Shown one piece after another: positions 37,892 to 49,067 of a stretch of DNA of 64,000 nt (position 1 is the first letter of the stretch; every line of letters begins with the position of its first letter). A program made the translations under genes and the position numbers. The notes under the pieces are model-generated. The model had not been told where the DNA came from, made no database searches, and worked only from the letters and a program-made list of their open reading frames with translations. The DNA is taken from the NCBI GenBank assembly GCA_963705155.1, contig CAVPJC010000014.1:1-64000 (forward strand). The letters are read 5' to 3'. Source of the DNA: CAVPJC01 sp963705155 (lineage in GTDB: Bacteria > Chloroflexota > Anaerolineae > Anaerolineales > UBA4823).

Positions 37892-40462
37892 CTATTCGGG
37901 CGGCACCCAGGTCATCCCTGATGCGGTAGCCGGATCCCAATTGCCAGTTCCACTCCTTGCATAGTCTTTGTCCAATCTAATTATCATTCCAATCGCTGGT
38001 GACGCTTCAAGCATATCCAACGCTCCAGGCATAACGACAATTCCGGTGTAACCCACACTCCAGGCGTAGCCGCCGCTCCAAACCGTGTCTACGCTCCATG
38101 CAAAACCATTTGTATCTCGCGGGTGATCTGCTGCATGCCTGGATCCCGGCGGGAAGGCAAAAATGCGAAGCGCCAGCCAAATCGGCGGCAATGTCTAGGC
38201 CTTGGTTCGCGATAGTGGGGTAATTGCCAAAAACTGCGGCATTAGCGTCCACCCGACCGGCGCCTTGCTGCCAAAAGCTGAACGCTAACCGACCATCCGG
38301 GTACACAGCTGGCTGGGCGGATGCGATCAGGCGAGATTTTACTTCATCGGGAGTCAAAGATGGATTTTGTGAGAGCATCAAGGCAACCACACCCGAGACC
38401 TGGGCAGCGCTCATCGATGTTCCACTAAGATGGTAATAATCCTTATCAATTTTTTGATCAGGGTGCTCCTTTGCCAGCTCGCATTTATCAGACATCACCC
38501 CGGCAACATGCCCCACCTGGGGCGACGATATCGGGTTTGACAAACCCTCAATGTTGGGCAGGAGTAGCAGAGAAAGAAGGCACATAATCATCAGACCAAT
38601 CTTCCGGCGTGTAAGCGTCGGTCGACGCGCCCACCGTGATTACATACGGATTATTGGCTGGTACGCCAATGCTCATAGGGGTCAGGATTATTTCCAGCGG
38701 CGACAACCACCACCAGCCCAGACTGCCGGGCGCGCATTACAGCCTGATTTAATGGATCATCCGGAATAATGGGATTGCACAGGGGCGCTGAGGGATAAGT
38801 TCAACACCCGGATGTGGTATTCAGCCTTGTGTTCAATAACCCACTGTATCCCGGCTATCACATCCGAATAGCTGCCGATCCCATATTGATCCAACACTTG
38901 AACTGGGATGATGTGTAAGTCAGGGGCAACGCCGTAATAATCATTCTGAGCATATTGCTTACGATTGCTGATGATCGACGCTACCAGGGTACCATGTCCG
39001 TGTTTGTCTTTCCGACCATCATTTTTATTATCCCTGGCGCTCCAACCATGCGCGAGGCCATTCTTTTGGTTCTGGGTATCCTGTTCCAGCTCCTGGTATC
39101 TTTTGACGCCGGTATCCAGCACAGCGACGCCGATCTGATCACCGGTTATGCCGGCTGCCCAAACCGGCTCAGCGTTAACTGCTTTGAAGGATTGGCTGAC
39201 ATCCATGCTTGGCGCATCACCGATCAGCTTCGCCAGGCGTAGGCTGACCAGATCGACCTGTGCCTTTTCACCACCCTCATTGCGCGAGTACACGAAACGA
39301 ATTGCACATTCAGTAAAGTCTTCTAAGGTTTCGACCGCATCGGTGATATCGATAATCAAATTGATGAGTTGATCATTGCTGCTGAGTGTGTCAATGGGAA
39401 AATCGTGCCAGGTGCGCGTGGAGGTTGGTAAACCTGGATAATCGCCTGTTGAGGCTTTTTTCCTTGAACGCTATCCGCAAATCGACCAATCCGGGTAAAT
39501 TCTCTGGATCAACAACTGGTTTGAAGGTAAAGGTCTGGCTGATATGGTAATTAATCGCTTGGAGCGGGAGAAAATCGGCGTTTTCCTTGTCGCCATCCAG
39601 TGCTTGAACCTTCCCCAAGTTAAATCCAGCCGGCCTGACTTCTTGCCCTGCCTGTGGCGCGATTACGCTTGACGTTCCCGACCAGCAGAGGTGATATGAA
39701 GGTTCACGCAGTCGACCTCGGCTTTTTCACCGCCAGCGCTACGGGAAACCAGGAAACGCACCTCGATTTTGGCCCAATCTTCAGCATTCACCAGCACTGG
39801 TGTCAGATCGAAGCGGGCATTGACCAGTGCATCATCGCTCCGCAAAGTGTCGATTGAAAATGTGTGCCACCTATCGTCGAGGCCTGGTAAACAAGCAGTT
39901 GGGCTTGATTGAGGCTCTTTCTCTTTAAATACGATTTGCAGGCTGGTTTTTCCCGGCAGGTTGCTAAGCGATTGGACAGGGACGAAGGTATATGACTGGT
40001 AAGCTTGCTGATTGATCTGACCATCCGGGAAGTATTCCACGTTTTCTTTACTGTCATCACATGCTGCGACCTTGGCGAGGTCAAAAAAGGCTGGTTTGGT
40101 CTCTGTACCATATGATGGGGTATAAATAGTGCCCGGGTCTGCGCTGTCTGCAACTTTAAACCGTGCGGTCGGACCAGACTCTGCACCACGCCGGGGGCAG
40201 TTTTCAGAGCTGCCAATCTATCGGTGGGCACTCGGGCAGCCACAGCGTTGATCACGCTGAGCTCTCGACCTACCTGGCCACCGTAATCCAATACCAGTTC
40301 TGTCAGGTTGCCGTTTGGCCTGCCTTGGACAATGACATCCGTCCAGGTTTGCGAAACCGGCGCGCCGATGAACTGAGGAGGAAAAATTAATAGACCCAAT
40401 ACAGTCAGGATGCAGAGCAGACCATGGGTGAATGATCCGAGCTTGGTGGATTGAATTGACAT
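37892..40462 (-). CDS. S8 (subtilisin-like) secreted peptidase 1, frameshifted
   Basis: The start at 40462 (MSIQSTKLGSFTHGLLCILT) follows GGAGGA and gives a secretion signal. The propeptide-like part reads TDVIVQGRPNGNLTELVLDY and GGQVGRELSVINAVAARVPT. Two copies of a module of about 110 residues with VFKEKSL/QAQLLVYQAST and RSAGGEKAEVDCVNLHI follow. The catalytic core has Asp in GVAVLDTGVKRY, His in HGHGTLVASI, Asn in AAGNN and Ser in LSGTSMSAAQVSGVVALML. Family length is normal, but at least six frame changes are needed. The tail has a short, degenerate version of the WSG repeats (VWSGGYAWSVGYTG) and ends MTWVPPE, like the WVPQE end of peptidases 2 and 4. It should act outside the cell. Confidence 0.8.
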
Positions 40463-40684
40463 GTCGATTCCTCCGGCGGTTAAAAGGGACACGACAAGCG
40501 GTTACCAGATGCTCCCCTTGGCTCAAGATTGGTTACATGGTTTTTGTTGTGGATCCAGGATGGTTTCGTTACCCCGAATTAACCGACAAAAACCTGCAAC
40601 CCACGCTGTCCTGTGCTGATAAGCGATCATAAGTGTTTGCTTAAAAATATTATATACCGAATTTCGAACTAGCCACCTGACAGT

Positions 40685-41740
40685 TTGGAGTCAGGGGAAG
40701 TTAAACAGGCGGATACGGAAAGACTGGGCATTTGTCAATCTCCTTTGGATAAAACGCTAGCCAACCTGAAATATGCTAAGGTCACGGCGATCAACCGGTT
40801 GAAGCGGTTAGTTGCGGATTTATCACTGGATAACGCCATCATCAAGGAAGTGCTGCGGGGAAAATAGTCAGCCCGGCCAGGCGGCGCCAGGTGGTGGACG
40901 AGGTGCAGGAAGTCTTCGGCCCTCTGAGCGTCGTGTGTGCCGGGCAATCGAACAACCCCGCTCCAGCCAGCGGTATATTCCCCAAAATCCTGAACCGGGA
41001 TGAACCCTTGACGAAACGGATTGTGGATCTGGCGGTGCGAGTATGGGCGTTATGGCTATCGGCGTATTACAGCCTTGCTGCAAGCCGAGGGCTGGTGGGT
41101 CAACCACAAGAAAGTGGAGCGGATATGGCGGCTGGAAGGGCTGAAAGTGCCTCAAAAACAGCCCAAACGGGGTCGATTGTGGCTGAATGACGGTTCCTGC
41201 ATGCGGTTACGGCCAGAACACCGCAATCATGTCTGGAGCTATGATTTCGTGATGGACACCACCGACGATGGGCGACCTTTCCGGATGCTGAATGTGATCG
41301 ATGAGTACACCCGGGAATGCCTGGCGATCCAGGTGGGGCGAAAACTCAAAGCCGGGGATGTGCAGGAGTGCTTGACCGAGCTGTTCTGCAGGCGGGGTGT
41401 GCCTGAAAATATTCGTTCGGACAACGGGTCAGAATTCACAGCCAAAATGATCCGCAGTTGGTTGAATGAGCTGGGAGCAAAAACCTTGTTTATCGAGCCG
41501 GGCAGTCCATGGGAAAATGGCTACATCGAGAGCTTTAACGGCAAGCTGAGGGATGAGCTGCTCAACCGCGAAATCTTTTACACCTTACAGGAGGCGAAAA
41601 TACTGATTGAACATTGGCGAAGGGAGTATAATCAAGTCAGGCCACATAGTGCCTTGGGGTATAGACCCCCTGCTCCAGAAGCGTGTATTCACGGCAATTA
41701 TACAGCTAACTGTGCGTCTCTGATTTGCCCCAAGGACTAA
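40685..41740 (+). mobile_element. IS3-family insertion sequence, 5'-truncated
   Basis: The end of OrfA (TLANLKYAKVTAINRLKRLV, then ADLSLDNAIIKEVLRGK) and nearly all of OrfB are present. The OrfA ending is typical of the IS407-like branch of IS3. The N-terminal helix-turn-helix of OrfA is missing, and I could not find matching terminal inverted repeats or a target duplication. The element sits between S8 peptidase 1 and the HD-GYP gene. Confidence 0.8.
40867..41740 (+). CDS. IS3-family transposase OrfB (DDE integrase core), frameshifted
   Basis: After a frame change near 40940-41030 the protein reads VDLAVRYGRYGYRRITALL, GWWVNHKKVERIWRLEGLKV, then HVWSYDFVMDTTDDGRPFRM (first Asp), NIRSDNGSEFTAKMIRSWLN (second Asp) and GSPWENGYIESFNGKLRDEL (catalytic Glu). 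It ends YNQVRPHSALGYRPPAPEA, the usual rve-domain end. The catalytic triad is intact. It is normally made as an OrfAB fusion by -1 frameshifting, but the OrfA part is incomplete here, so the element is probably inactive. Confidence 0.88.
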
Positions 41741-41775
41741 CTATAAAAAGTGGTACAAAGAATCTTGAATGCGAT

Positions 41776-43375
41776 CTAAGCAATCTCATTATTGATCGAT
41801 CGGCCAAGGATATCTACCAATGTTGCAACGCAATTGCGATCGAAGAGTTTATCAGTATTGGTTTGCAGGTAAGTTAGCGTATCAGCCACGCTAAGCGCCG
41901 CCCTGTAAGGCCGCGGGCTTGTCATGGCGTCGAAGACATCTGCTACCGAAATGATCCTCCCAAATTGAGAGATTTGATCCCCTCTCAAACCAAACGGATA
42001 TCCGGAGCCGTCCAGCCTCTCATGGTGTTCCATAATACCGGGAATGATGTTAGACAAAGCAGCCATCTGGCCCAATATTTTCGCTCCGATTATTGGGTGT
42101 TGATCGATTTGTTTGCGTTCATCTAACGTTAGTTTACCCTGCTTATTCAAGATCGAATCGGGAATACCGATCTTACCCAGGTCGTGTAGCAGACTGCTGA
42201 TGCGAGATCTGATTGATCTTAAACTCGTCCAGGCCAATTTCCTGAGCAATCAGGACTGAATAATCCGAAACTCGAGCAGAGTGGCCCTGCGTTCCAGGAT
42301 CTTTGGCGTCGATAGCAGTGGAGAGCGCTTTTATCGCATCCAAGAATAACTTCTCAGAACTTTCATACAGCTCAACAACCTGGAGCAGCGCACTCGCCTG
42401 GTCAGCAAGCACCTCCAGCGTCTGTGCATCGTTTTCCTGAAATACTCCTGCATGTTTATTGAGCACCATCAAACCACCAAGATTTGCACCAGTGCTATTG
42501 CCATCCACGCTCTCCACTGAATTTTTTAGAGGCACTGAGATCGCATTCGTAGTCAGGAAGTTGAATGCGTGAGCTTGACGGATTGGCCTATCACTTGCAA
42601 GTTGATTGCGCGTTGGCAACGATAAATCAACCTGCCTGGGGGCTTGATACGAGACATTGTAGATCGTCTCATGCGTATTCGGATCAACAATAAAGGCTGT
42701 ACTTCGTTCCGCCTCCAACAACTGGCTGGCTTTCTCTATCACAGTATGAAGCAGCTGATTGCGGTCCAAAATTCCAGTCATTTGACCAATCGCTTCAAGC
42801 AACCTGGATAAGCGCCGGCTTTGCGTATGGGCTTGCAGTAACTCTTCACGTTGACCCAGCCCATGGGCGAGGTAATCAGCCAGGAGCTGAAGAACAGTCA
42901 AGTTGGCGTTCTGGAAATTAAATATGTGAATTAAGCCCATGTTACGTTGAGATGTGCGTACCGGCAGGATGATCAGGTTTTGCATCCGGACTGCATCTCT
43001 GGGATTGGCAGCACGCAGCCAGAATGGATCGTCGTAAAGCTCACCGGCAGTAATTATTTCTGCACCTGGAATATTCAGATTTATGAATTCCGAGCCCGAC
43101 TTAACCCGTAAACCCAGCAAATGCCGGTTTTCCATATTTCCGCGCACCGCAGTGATAACAGCTTCTGGAGCTTGGCCATCAAAGCAGAAATATGTTGCCG
43201 AGCCGGCTTGAGCTGCCTGGATGATCAGATCAAGCATGGCTTCCAAATAGCCTTCTGCGTCATGATGAGACGAGACCGAGTTTAATCGCGCAAGCAGACT
43301 TTGCGTCTCTTCCTGCTCAACTGAAAGCTCTGGCTTGTCTTCGATCACAACTGGTAGCGTAATCGTGCTTGACAT
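41776..43375 (-). CDS. GAF-GAF-HD-GYP cyclic-di-GMP phosphodiesterase, frameshifted
   Basis: The N-terminal half (from 43375) holds two GAF-like sensor domains: about residues 30-180 (AMLDLIIQAAQAGSATYFCF, MQNLIILPVRTSQRNMGLIH) and 205-360 (LLHTVIEKASQLLEAERSTA, FLTTNAISVPLKNSV, GGLMVLNKHAGVFQENDAQT). The catalytic domain follows: DAKDPGTQGHSARVSDYSVL and, after a frame change near 42200, RISSLLHDLGKIGIPDSILN (HD), IMEHHERLDGSGYPFGLRGD (HD-GYP motif, here GSGYP) and GRIISVADVFDAMTSPRPYR. It should hydrolyse cyclic di-GMP in the cytosol, opposing the GGDEF protein at 60.6-61.9 kb. Confidence 0.88.
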
Positions 43376-43426
43376 AATCAGCCAATTCTCCTAGAAGTCG
43401 AACAGACGGTGTTAGCCCTCAAGGAT

Positions 43427-46112
43427 TCATTCCTGCGGAACCCAGGTGTTGGTGGAGATATTGGCCCCCGACCACACATAGGAGCCAGACCAGACATAAC
43501 TGCCTGACCAGACATACGCGCCGCTCCACACATAGCCGCCCGACCACACATACCCGCCGCTCCAGACGTAGCCGCCCGACCAGACATATGAGCCGCTCCA
43601 GACATAGCCGCCTGACCAGACATAGCTGCCCGACCAGACGTAACCGTTGGTATCCATCAAATAGTAGTTGCCGTTGGCATCCCGGTTGGCGTAGCCGCCA
43701 TAATGCTGAGCGCCAGATAAATCATTGGCGACACTCAAACCCTGGTTGGCGGCGCCGGTTACGGTAGCAAACACAGCATCATAGGCATTGACCAGCCCCG
43801 CGCCTTGTTGAAATATCGAATACGCCAGGCTGCCATCCGGGTTTTGCGCCGGGCGCGCCGTTGCCATCAGGCGCTGTTTCACCTGATCCGGGGTCAGGGC
43901 GGGATTATTCTCCAACATCAGGGCAACGATGCCGCTAACCACAGCCGTAGCTTGCGATGTGCCGGACATGGTGAAATCATCTGGGCTGCTTTGAAAAGCA
44001 GGATGCTGCTGCGAGATCTGGGCCGAGACCGGCATCAAGCCGAGCACATGCCCGCCGGGAGCAACTACGTCCGGCTTGACAAAACCTTCAACCGTCGGCC
44101 CCGCAGATGAGAACGAGGCCAGGTAATCGTCGGATGCGTCCGTAGGGGTGAAGTTATCGGTAAAAGCGCCCACGGTGATGATGTAGGGCACGTTGCCCGG
44201 CACCCCGATGCTCATTGGATTCGGACCGGCGTTGCCTGCGGCTGCAACCACGACAATTCCAGCCTGCCAGGCGCGCATCACAGCCTGGTTGAGCGGGTCA
44301 TCCCAATAATAGGATTGGGGCGTCCCACTGAAAGACATATTGATCACGCGGATGTTGTAGGTGTTCTTGTTGGCGACCAGCCAGTCGATGCCGCGGATAA
44401 TATCCGAATAAGTGCCCAGACCGTTGATATCGAAGGCTTTGACACTAACCAGCTTTGCGCCGGGAGCTATGCCCAGATAAGCGCCGCTGGTATCTTGCTT
44501 GGCGCTCATGCTGATGCTGCTGACGTGCGATCCGTGCCCGTTCTCTTCAGTATTGACCCCGGCGTTGCCATCGTAGGCATCCCGAATGGCGCTGTATTGG
44601 GCAAGAATACGCCACTGGTTTTGGGCGGTATACTGCATGTTGGCATGGCTCCAGTAGCCTGTGTCGATAACGGCAATGGCGACGTTCTGGCCGGTTTTAC
44701 CCTGGGCATGGACCGCATTCGCATTGACCAAAGGGACTGCGTTACTGCCTACGGATGGATTGTTGATCGTTGGAGCATTGTGCCACACTTCGATCTCATC
44801 GGCGTAAAAATCATAGGAATTGGTCACCCAGGTACTGTGTTGAAATCCTACCTTCACCGAATCCGCCAAATGCGGCAGAATATATGGCATCAGGTCATAG
44901 GTGACAGATTGATACTCTGCATCCGTCCCTGGCCCACTGATTTGCCCGATGACCTGAAACCCCGAACCGCCGTAAGGATAGATGACCACGTTCAGGCTAT
45001 CGCCCGCTTCGAAGTTCACCCGGCGGTAGCGAAAGCTCAGGGTCGCGCCCGTGGCGCCATACAGGTTTGTCCCGCGGGTCACGCCGACCATGCCTTGCTT
45101 GATGTGCAGGCGGTAAGCTCCGCCATCCTCGGTAACATCGGCGTAACCATTGCCAGGATCGGTGGTCTCCCAGATCTCCGTCCAGGGGCCTGACCACAAA
45201 GAATTGCCATCGTTGTTGTTGTACGACTTAATGTTGAAGTCGTCCCGCATATTCTTGTCGAGAATGGGCGCTGGTGCGGTCGGGGTTGGCGTGGGCGGCG
45301 GTGCCGTGGGGGTCGGGGTAGGCGGGGGAGGAACGTTGTATTCGATCTTTAAATTATCAATGTAAAGCTTCTTGGCGCCGAGGGCGGATGAGGTCGCAAA
45401 CCGGACCATCGTATTGGCGCCGGTGAAGGCTGAAATATCGTAGCTGGCGATATTGGAAGCTCGCATCTTTCCCGGCCCGCTGAAGCGGGCGATCTCTGTC
45501 CAGCTGATCCGCCGTCGGCGGATACCTGAAGGGCGACATACTCGACTGCTGAAATCATCATAACGGCGATAATTAAAAGATAAAATCGCTCCGCCTGCAG
45601 CAGACAGATCCGCGCTACGGGAAATCGTACGGTTTTTATCCTTGATCTGCAGGTAATATGCGGAGAGTACCTGCAAGCTGCCGCCGGTTGGGCTGTTATC
45701 GTCTCCGGTTTCTACCCAATTGCTCGTCCAGGGCATGCTGCCCTTATTCACACTGTAGGCGCGGGCCGAGAAGTCATCCAGGATCGTATAGGTGACATCG
45801 CTGGTGCTGACCAGTTGGTCGCGGTAGATCTTAACCCCCGGAATGCCTTTTAGAAGTCTCCACCTGCGTCTGGTTAAGACGCGCCCCCACCGCCTGGATG
45901 ATGCCCAGATCGTGTGTCAGTTGACCGCCCACGCGCTTCACTGCTTCTGCCGCATGGTCAGCTTCTGCTGCCTGCACAATGTAGGCCCCACTCTGATCAG
46001 CCTGGTGTGATACCGGAGCGCCAATCGCCAGGACCGGCAGGAATACAATCAAGCACACCAACAGCCGAGAGACGGCTCGAGAAACCCAGGATTGAGATTG
46101 TCTATTGAACAT
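43427..46112 (-). CDS. S8 (subtilisin-like) secreted peptidase 2 with VWSG hexapeptide tail
   Basis: I take ATG at 46112 (MFNRQSQSWVSRAVSRLLVC), preceded by GGAG; another ATG lies at 46151. A signal peptide leads to the propeptide SGAYIVQAAEADHAAEAVKR, VGGQLTHDLGIIQAVGARLN. One frame change near 45840 enters a long clean frame. Two jellyroll-like carbohydrate-binding-type modules follow (YLQIKDKNRTISRSADLSAA, FATSSALGAKKLYIDNLKIE; YRLHIKQGMVGVTRGTNLYG, YSFYADEIEVWHN), linked by a TPTPTAPPPTPTPTAPAP spacer. The S8 core has Asp in IAVIDTGYW, His in GHGSHVSSISMSA, Asn in AAAGNAGPNP and Ser in MSGTSQATAVVSGIVALML. The C-terminus is ten VWSG repeats and NISTNTWVPQE. An extracellular protease is likely. 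Confidence 0.88.
43463..43642 (-). repeat. 18-bp tandem repeat encoding ten YVWSGx units (peptidase 2)
   Basis: Ten in-frame units of Y-V-W-S-G-(S/G/A) are encoded without any gap over 180 bases. The codons vary (TATGTCTGGTCGGGC, TATGTGTGGAGCGGC types), so selection keeps the peptide rather than only the DNA. No spacer sequences are present. Confidence 0.9.
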
Positions 46113-46213
46113 TTGTGCACTCCACGATGATAGTTCCGAGGTAATTTTCATGTGTAAATACCCGCTACCAATCCACCCAGCGGCTGGTCTGTAAACCGTC
46201 GCTGCCTGCTAAC

Positions 46214-46960
46214 TCAGGATTCGAGCCAGTCCAGGCTGCCCGACCAGATCAGGCGCCCACCAGACCAGATCAACCTGGCGGCGGCCCAGTTGGGGTTGTT
46301 CCCAGACCAGATCATCCCGCCTCCAGACCAGATCAGGTTCCCGCCCGACCAGACCAACCATCCGCTGCTCCAGCTCAAGTTCTCGCCCACCAGGTTGGCA
46401 TCGTAAATCTGTGGATCATAGCTGCTGCCGGCTGCATTTTCCAATAGCCCGCCCGACCAGATCAACCGTCCGCCAGCCCAGATCAGCGAGCCTGCCGAAT
46501 CGGCCAGTTGCGCTCCAGACCAGATCAACTTGCCGCCCGACCAGATCAGCCTGCCTGCTGCATCAAACAGGTCGCCGCCCGACCAGACCATTACCCCCGC
46601 AGGGTCGAACAACTGCCCGCCCGACCAGATCAGCCTTGCCGCCCGACCAGATCAGCCGCCCCGCAGCATCGAACAATTCACCGGTGTTCCATCGCCAGCC
46701 TCCCGCCGTCCAATCCAGGCTGTTGTTCCCTGACCAGATCAGCTTACCGCCTGACCAGATCAGATTTCCCGCCGTATCGAACAGGTCACCTCCCGACCAG
46801 ATCAGCCTGCCGGCGCTATCGAACAACTCAGTCCCACTCCACACCAGCACCCCGCCCGACCAGATCAGCTTGCCGGCCCCATCGAACAGTGCATCGCTGT
46901 ACCAGCTCAACCCGCCGCCTGCCCACAGCAGCTCGCTGCCACCGCTCCAGATCAGGCGTC
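46214..46960 (-). repeat. degenerate IWSG/VWSG repeat region (peptidase 3)
   Basis: More than twenty copies of (L/M)-(I/V)-W-(S/A)-G-G occur. They come either as direct six-residue repeats (LIWSGGKLIWSG) or alternating with a spacer of about nine residues such as ELFDSAGR or DLFDTAGN. One frame change near 46640 interrupts it. Confidence 0.85.
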
Positions 46961-48984
46961 CGCTGTTCCAGGCGGTTCCCTCCGGCAGCTCACCAGGCTG
47001 CAGCCATTGCTTGCTGTCTGCATCGCTGATCCCCAGGATCACCCGGCCCCCGTCTTCATTCTGCACGTAGTACAACCGGTATTGCCCATCATCGGAACTG
47101 AGATTGCGTACCTGCCCCAGGTAGTGTTGGCTAAGCTGATCATGATCCAGCACCGGCACACCGGCTTCATCCCAATACCCCCAGCCGGCCACCAGGTCTG
47201 CAGCCAGATCCATGCCCACATTGGCGCTGCTGTCCGGAAGAACCTCATTCACTGCATCCGGCGCCCAGACGCGCCCGGCGCCCTGCTGGAGCAGACCAAA
47301 GGCCGGCTGCCCATCGGGTGAGTTTACCTGCCGGGCGGTGGCCATCAGGCGGTATTTCACCTGGTCGGGGGTCAAGTCAGGGTTATTTTGCAGCATCAGC
47401 GCCGCCACGCCGGATATGACGGCGGTGGACATGCTGGTGCCGCTCATGCGGAACAGGCTGCTGGTCAGCGAGTAATCCGGGTGCTGCTGTAACCAGGTTT
47501 GCCTGTAGATCGGGGAGAAATCCGTTATGCATGAAGGAGACAACCTGCGCCCCGGGCGCCAGGATATCGGGCTTGAGGAAGCCGTCGAGGGTCGGGCCGC
47601 TGGCCGACCAGGATGGGACGATATCGTCCTTCCAGTATCCGGGGGTGCGCCGTCCATCCACCGCGCCCACAGTGATCACATAGGGGTCATTGCCGGGCAC
47701 CGTGATTGTCTCGGCTCCCGGACCCTCGTTGCCGGCAGCAGCCACCACCACGATACCGGCCTTCCAGGCTTGTTCCACCGCCCGGTTAAGCGGATCCATG
47801 AAATAGGGCAAGGTCTGCGGCGCAGACAGGCTCAGATTCAATACGCGGATGTTGTATTCTGTTTTATGAGCGATAACATACTGAATCCCCTGGATCACGC
47901 TTGCGTAGCTGCCGCTGCCATCGGCGCCGAGCACACGTACGCTGAGCAGGTTGGCGCTCGGAGCAATCCCAAATTGTACACCGGTGCTATCATCTGTTAG
48001 ATTGTTCCAGATGATGCCCGCCACATGAGAACCATGCCCGTACCGGTCCCTGCTGTAGCTGTAGTCCATGAAACAGTGATCTGTTTCCTGCAAGCCGATC
48101 ACCGATGAACCGAAAACCGGACAGATTGGTTCGATAAAATCAGCCTGCCCCAGGAATTGGTCCTTGAGCGCCAGGCGCAGCCACTGGCTGACAAAGGGAT
48201 CAAAATAAACACCGCTGTCCACAACCGCAACGGTTACACCGGATCCTGTACCTTCAGGAACCTGATCGGCGCCGCTATCGATACGCAGCGGATAAATTAT
48301 TTCAAATTTATTATTATTGGAATTGTACTGGACATCCGGGCTGCCATCCCAGGGGACCGGAAAACGATAGGTTGTTACCCAGCCATCGTCCGCTTGCGGG
48401 GTACTGCCGCTAACGAGGAAGTCGGACGCAGGATTGGTTGATGTTGGTATGGGTGTTGGCGAGGATGTTGCCGTCGGTGTCAACGTTGGCGTTGGTGTAG
48501 ACGTTGGAATTGACGTTGGTGTTCGGGTTGGCGTTCGGGTTGGCGTTCGGGTTGGCGTTCGGGTTGGCGTTCGGGTTGGGGTTCGGGTTGGTGTTCGGGT
48601 TGGCGTTCGGGTTGGCGTTCGGGTTGGCCATTGGAAATGAGCCGGATTGATGATTTTATTCAGTACCACAGAGTGTACGCCAGCCTGGCGTGAAAGAAGA
48701 TCAAACGCCTCCACAGGTATTTCTGCAGCCACCGCATCGATCAGCCACAGCTCGCTGGTCACCCGCCCACCGGCCTGCTGGACGGCGTGGGCAGCAGCCT
48801 GGGCGCTGCCAGCCGTCAGGATGATCGAGACCTCACCCGAGTCCAGAGCCAGCAGCCCCGGCTCGATATATGCACCGAGCGGCTGCGCCGGGGCGCTGGC
48901 CGGGGCATTCTGCCAGGGCGCTAACAGAAAGGATAGCACCAGAATAAGGGTTACCAACCGGACAGTAATTTTGGTGTTTGGCAT
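46214..48984 (-). CDS. S8 (subtilisin-like) secreted peptidase 3 with IWSG tail, frameshifted
   Basis: The start at 48984 (MPNTKITVRLVTLILVLSFL) follows AGGAG. After the signal comes a propeptide (VSIILTAGSAQAAAHAVQQA, GGRVTSELWLIDAVAAEIPV). A minisatellite-encoded (TRTP)9 linker follows, then the S8 core: Asp in VAVVDSGVYF, His in YGHGSHVAGI, Asn in VAAAGNEGPGAE and Ser in RMSGTSMSTAVISGVAALML. The frame breaks near 47490 and 46640. The C-terminal half-kilobase codes for irregular LIWSGG/VWSGG units, often in the context LFDxAGRLIWSGGxL, ending LIWSGSLDWLES. The tail is longer and more diverged than in peptidases 2 and 4. It is a secreted protease by inference. Confidence 0.85.
48520..48628 (-). 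repeat. 12-bp minisatellite encoding (TRTP)9
   Basis: Nine nearly identical 12-base units (plus-strand GGCGTTCGGGTT) code for Thr-Arg-Thr-Pro. They form the linker between propeptide and catalytic core of peptidase 3. A related but diverged TPTPT stretch continues towards 48440. Copy number is probably variable. Confidence 0.88.
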
Positions 48985-49067
48985 TGTGATACTCCTAACC
49001 GTCTGTTGCATCGCCCTGATTTGCTGATCTGACAAACTGCAGGTCAATCGGTGTCTCATGTTGCTCA

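Noticed and set aside
43463..43642. Regular 18-bp tandem repeats that could be taken for a CRISPR array (also at 49104-49283)
   Set aside because: Units are gapless, in frame and encode YVWSGx. There are no spacers and no cas genes in the window.
44315..45193. A 292-residue plus-strand reading opposite peptidase 2
   Set aside because: It overlaps completely the well-supported S8 catalytic region and shows no domain of its own.
48520..48628. 12-bp repeats as a possible CRISPR or origin iteron array
   Set aside because: They are in frame in peptidase 3 and code for a Thr-Arg-Thr-Pro linker. There is no dnaA or replication gene nearby.
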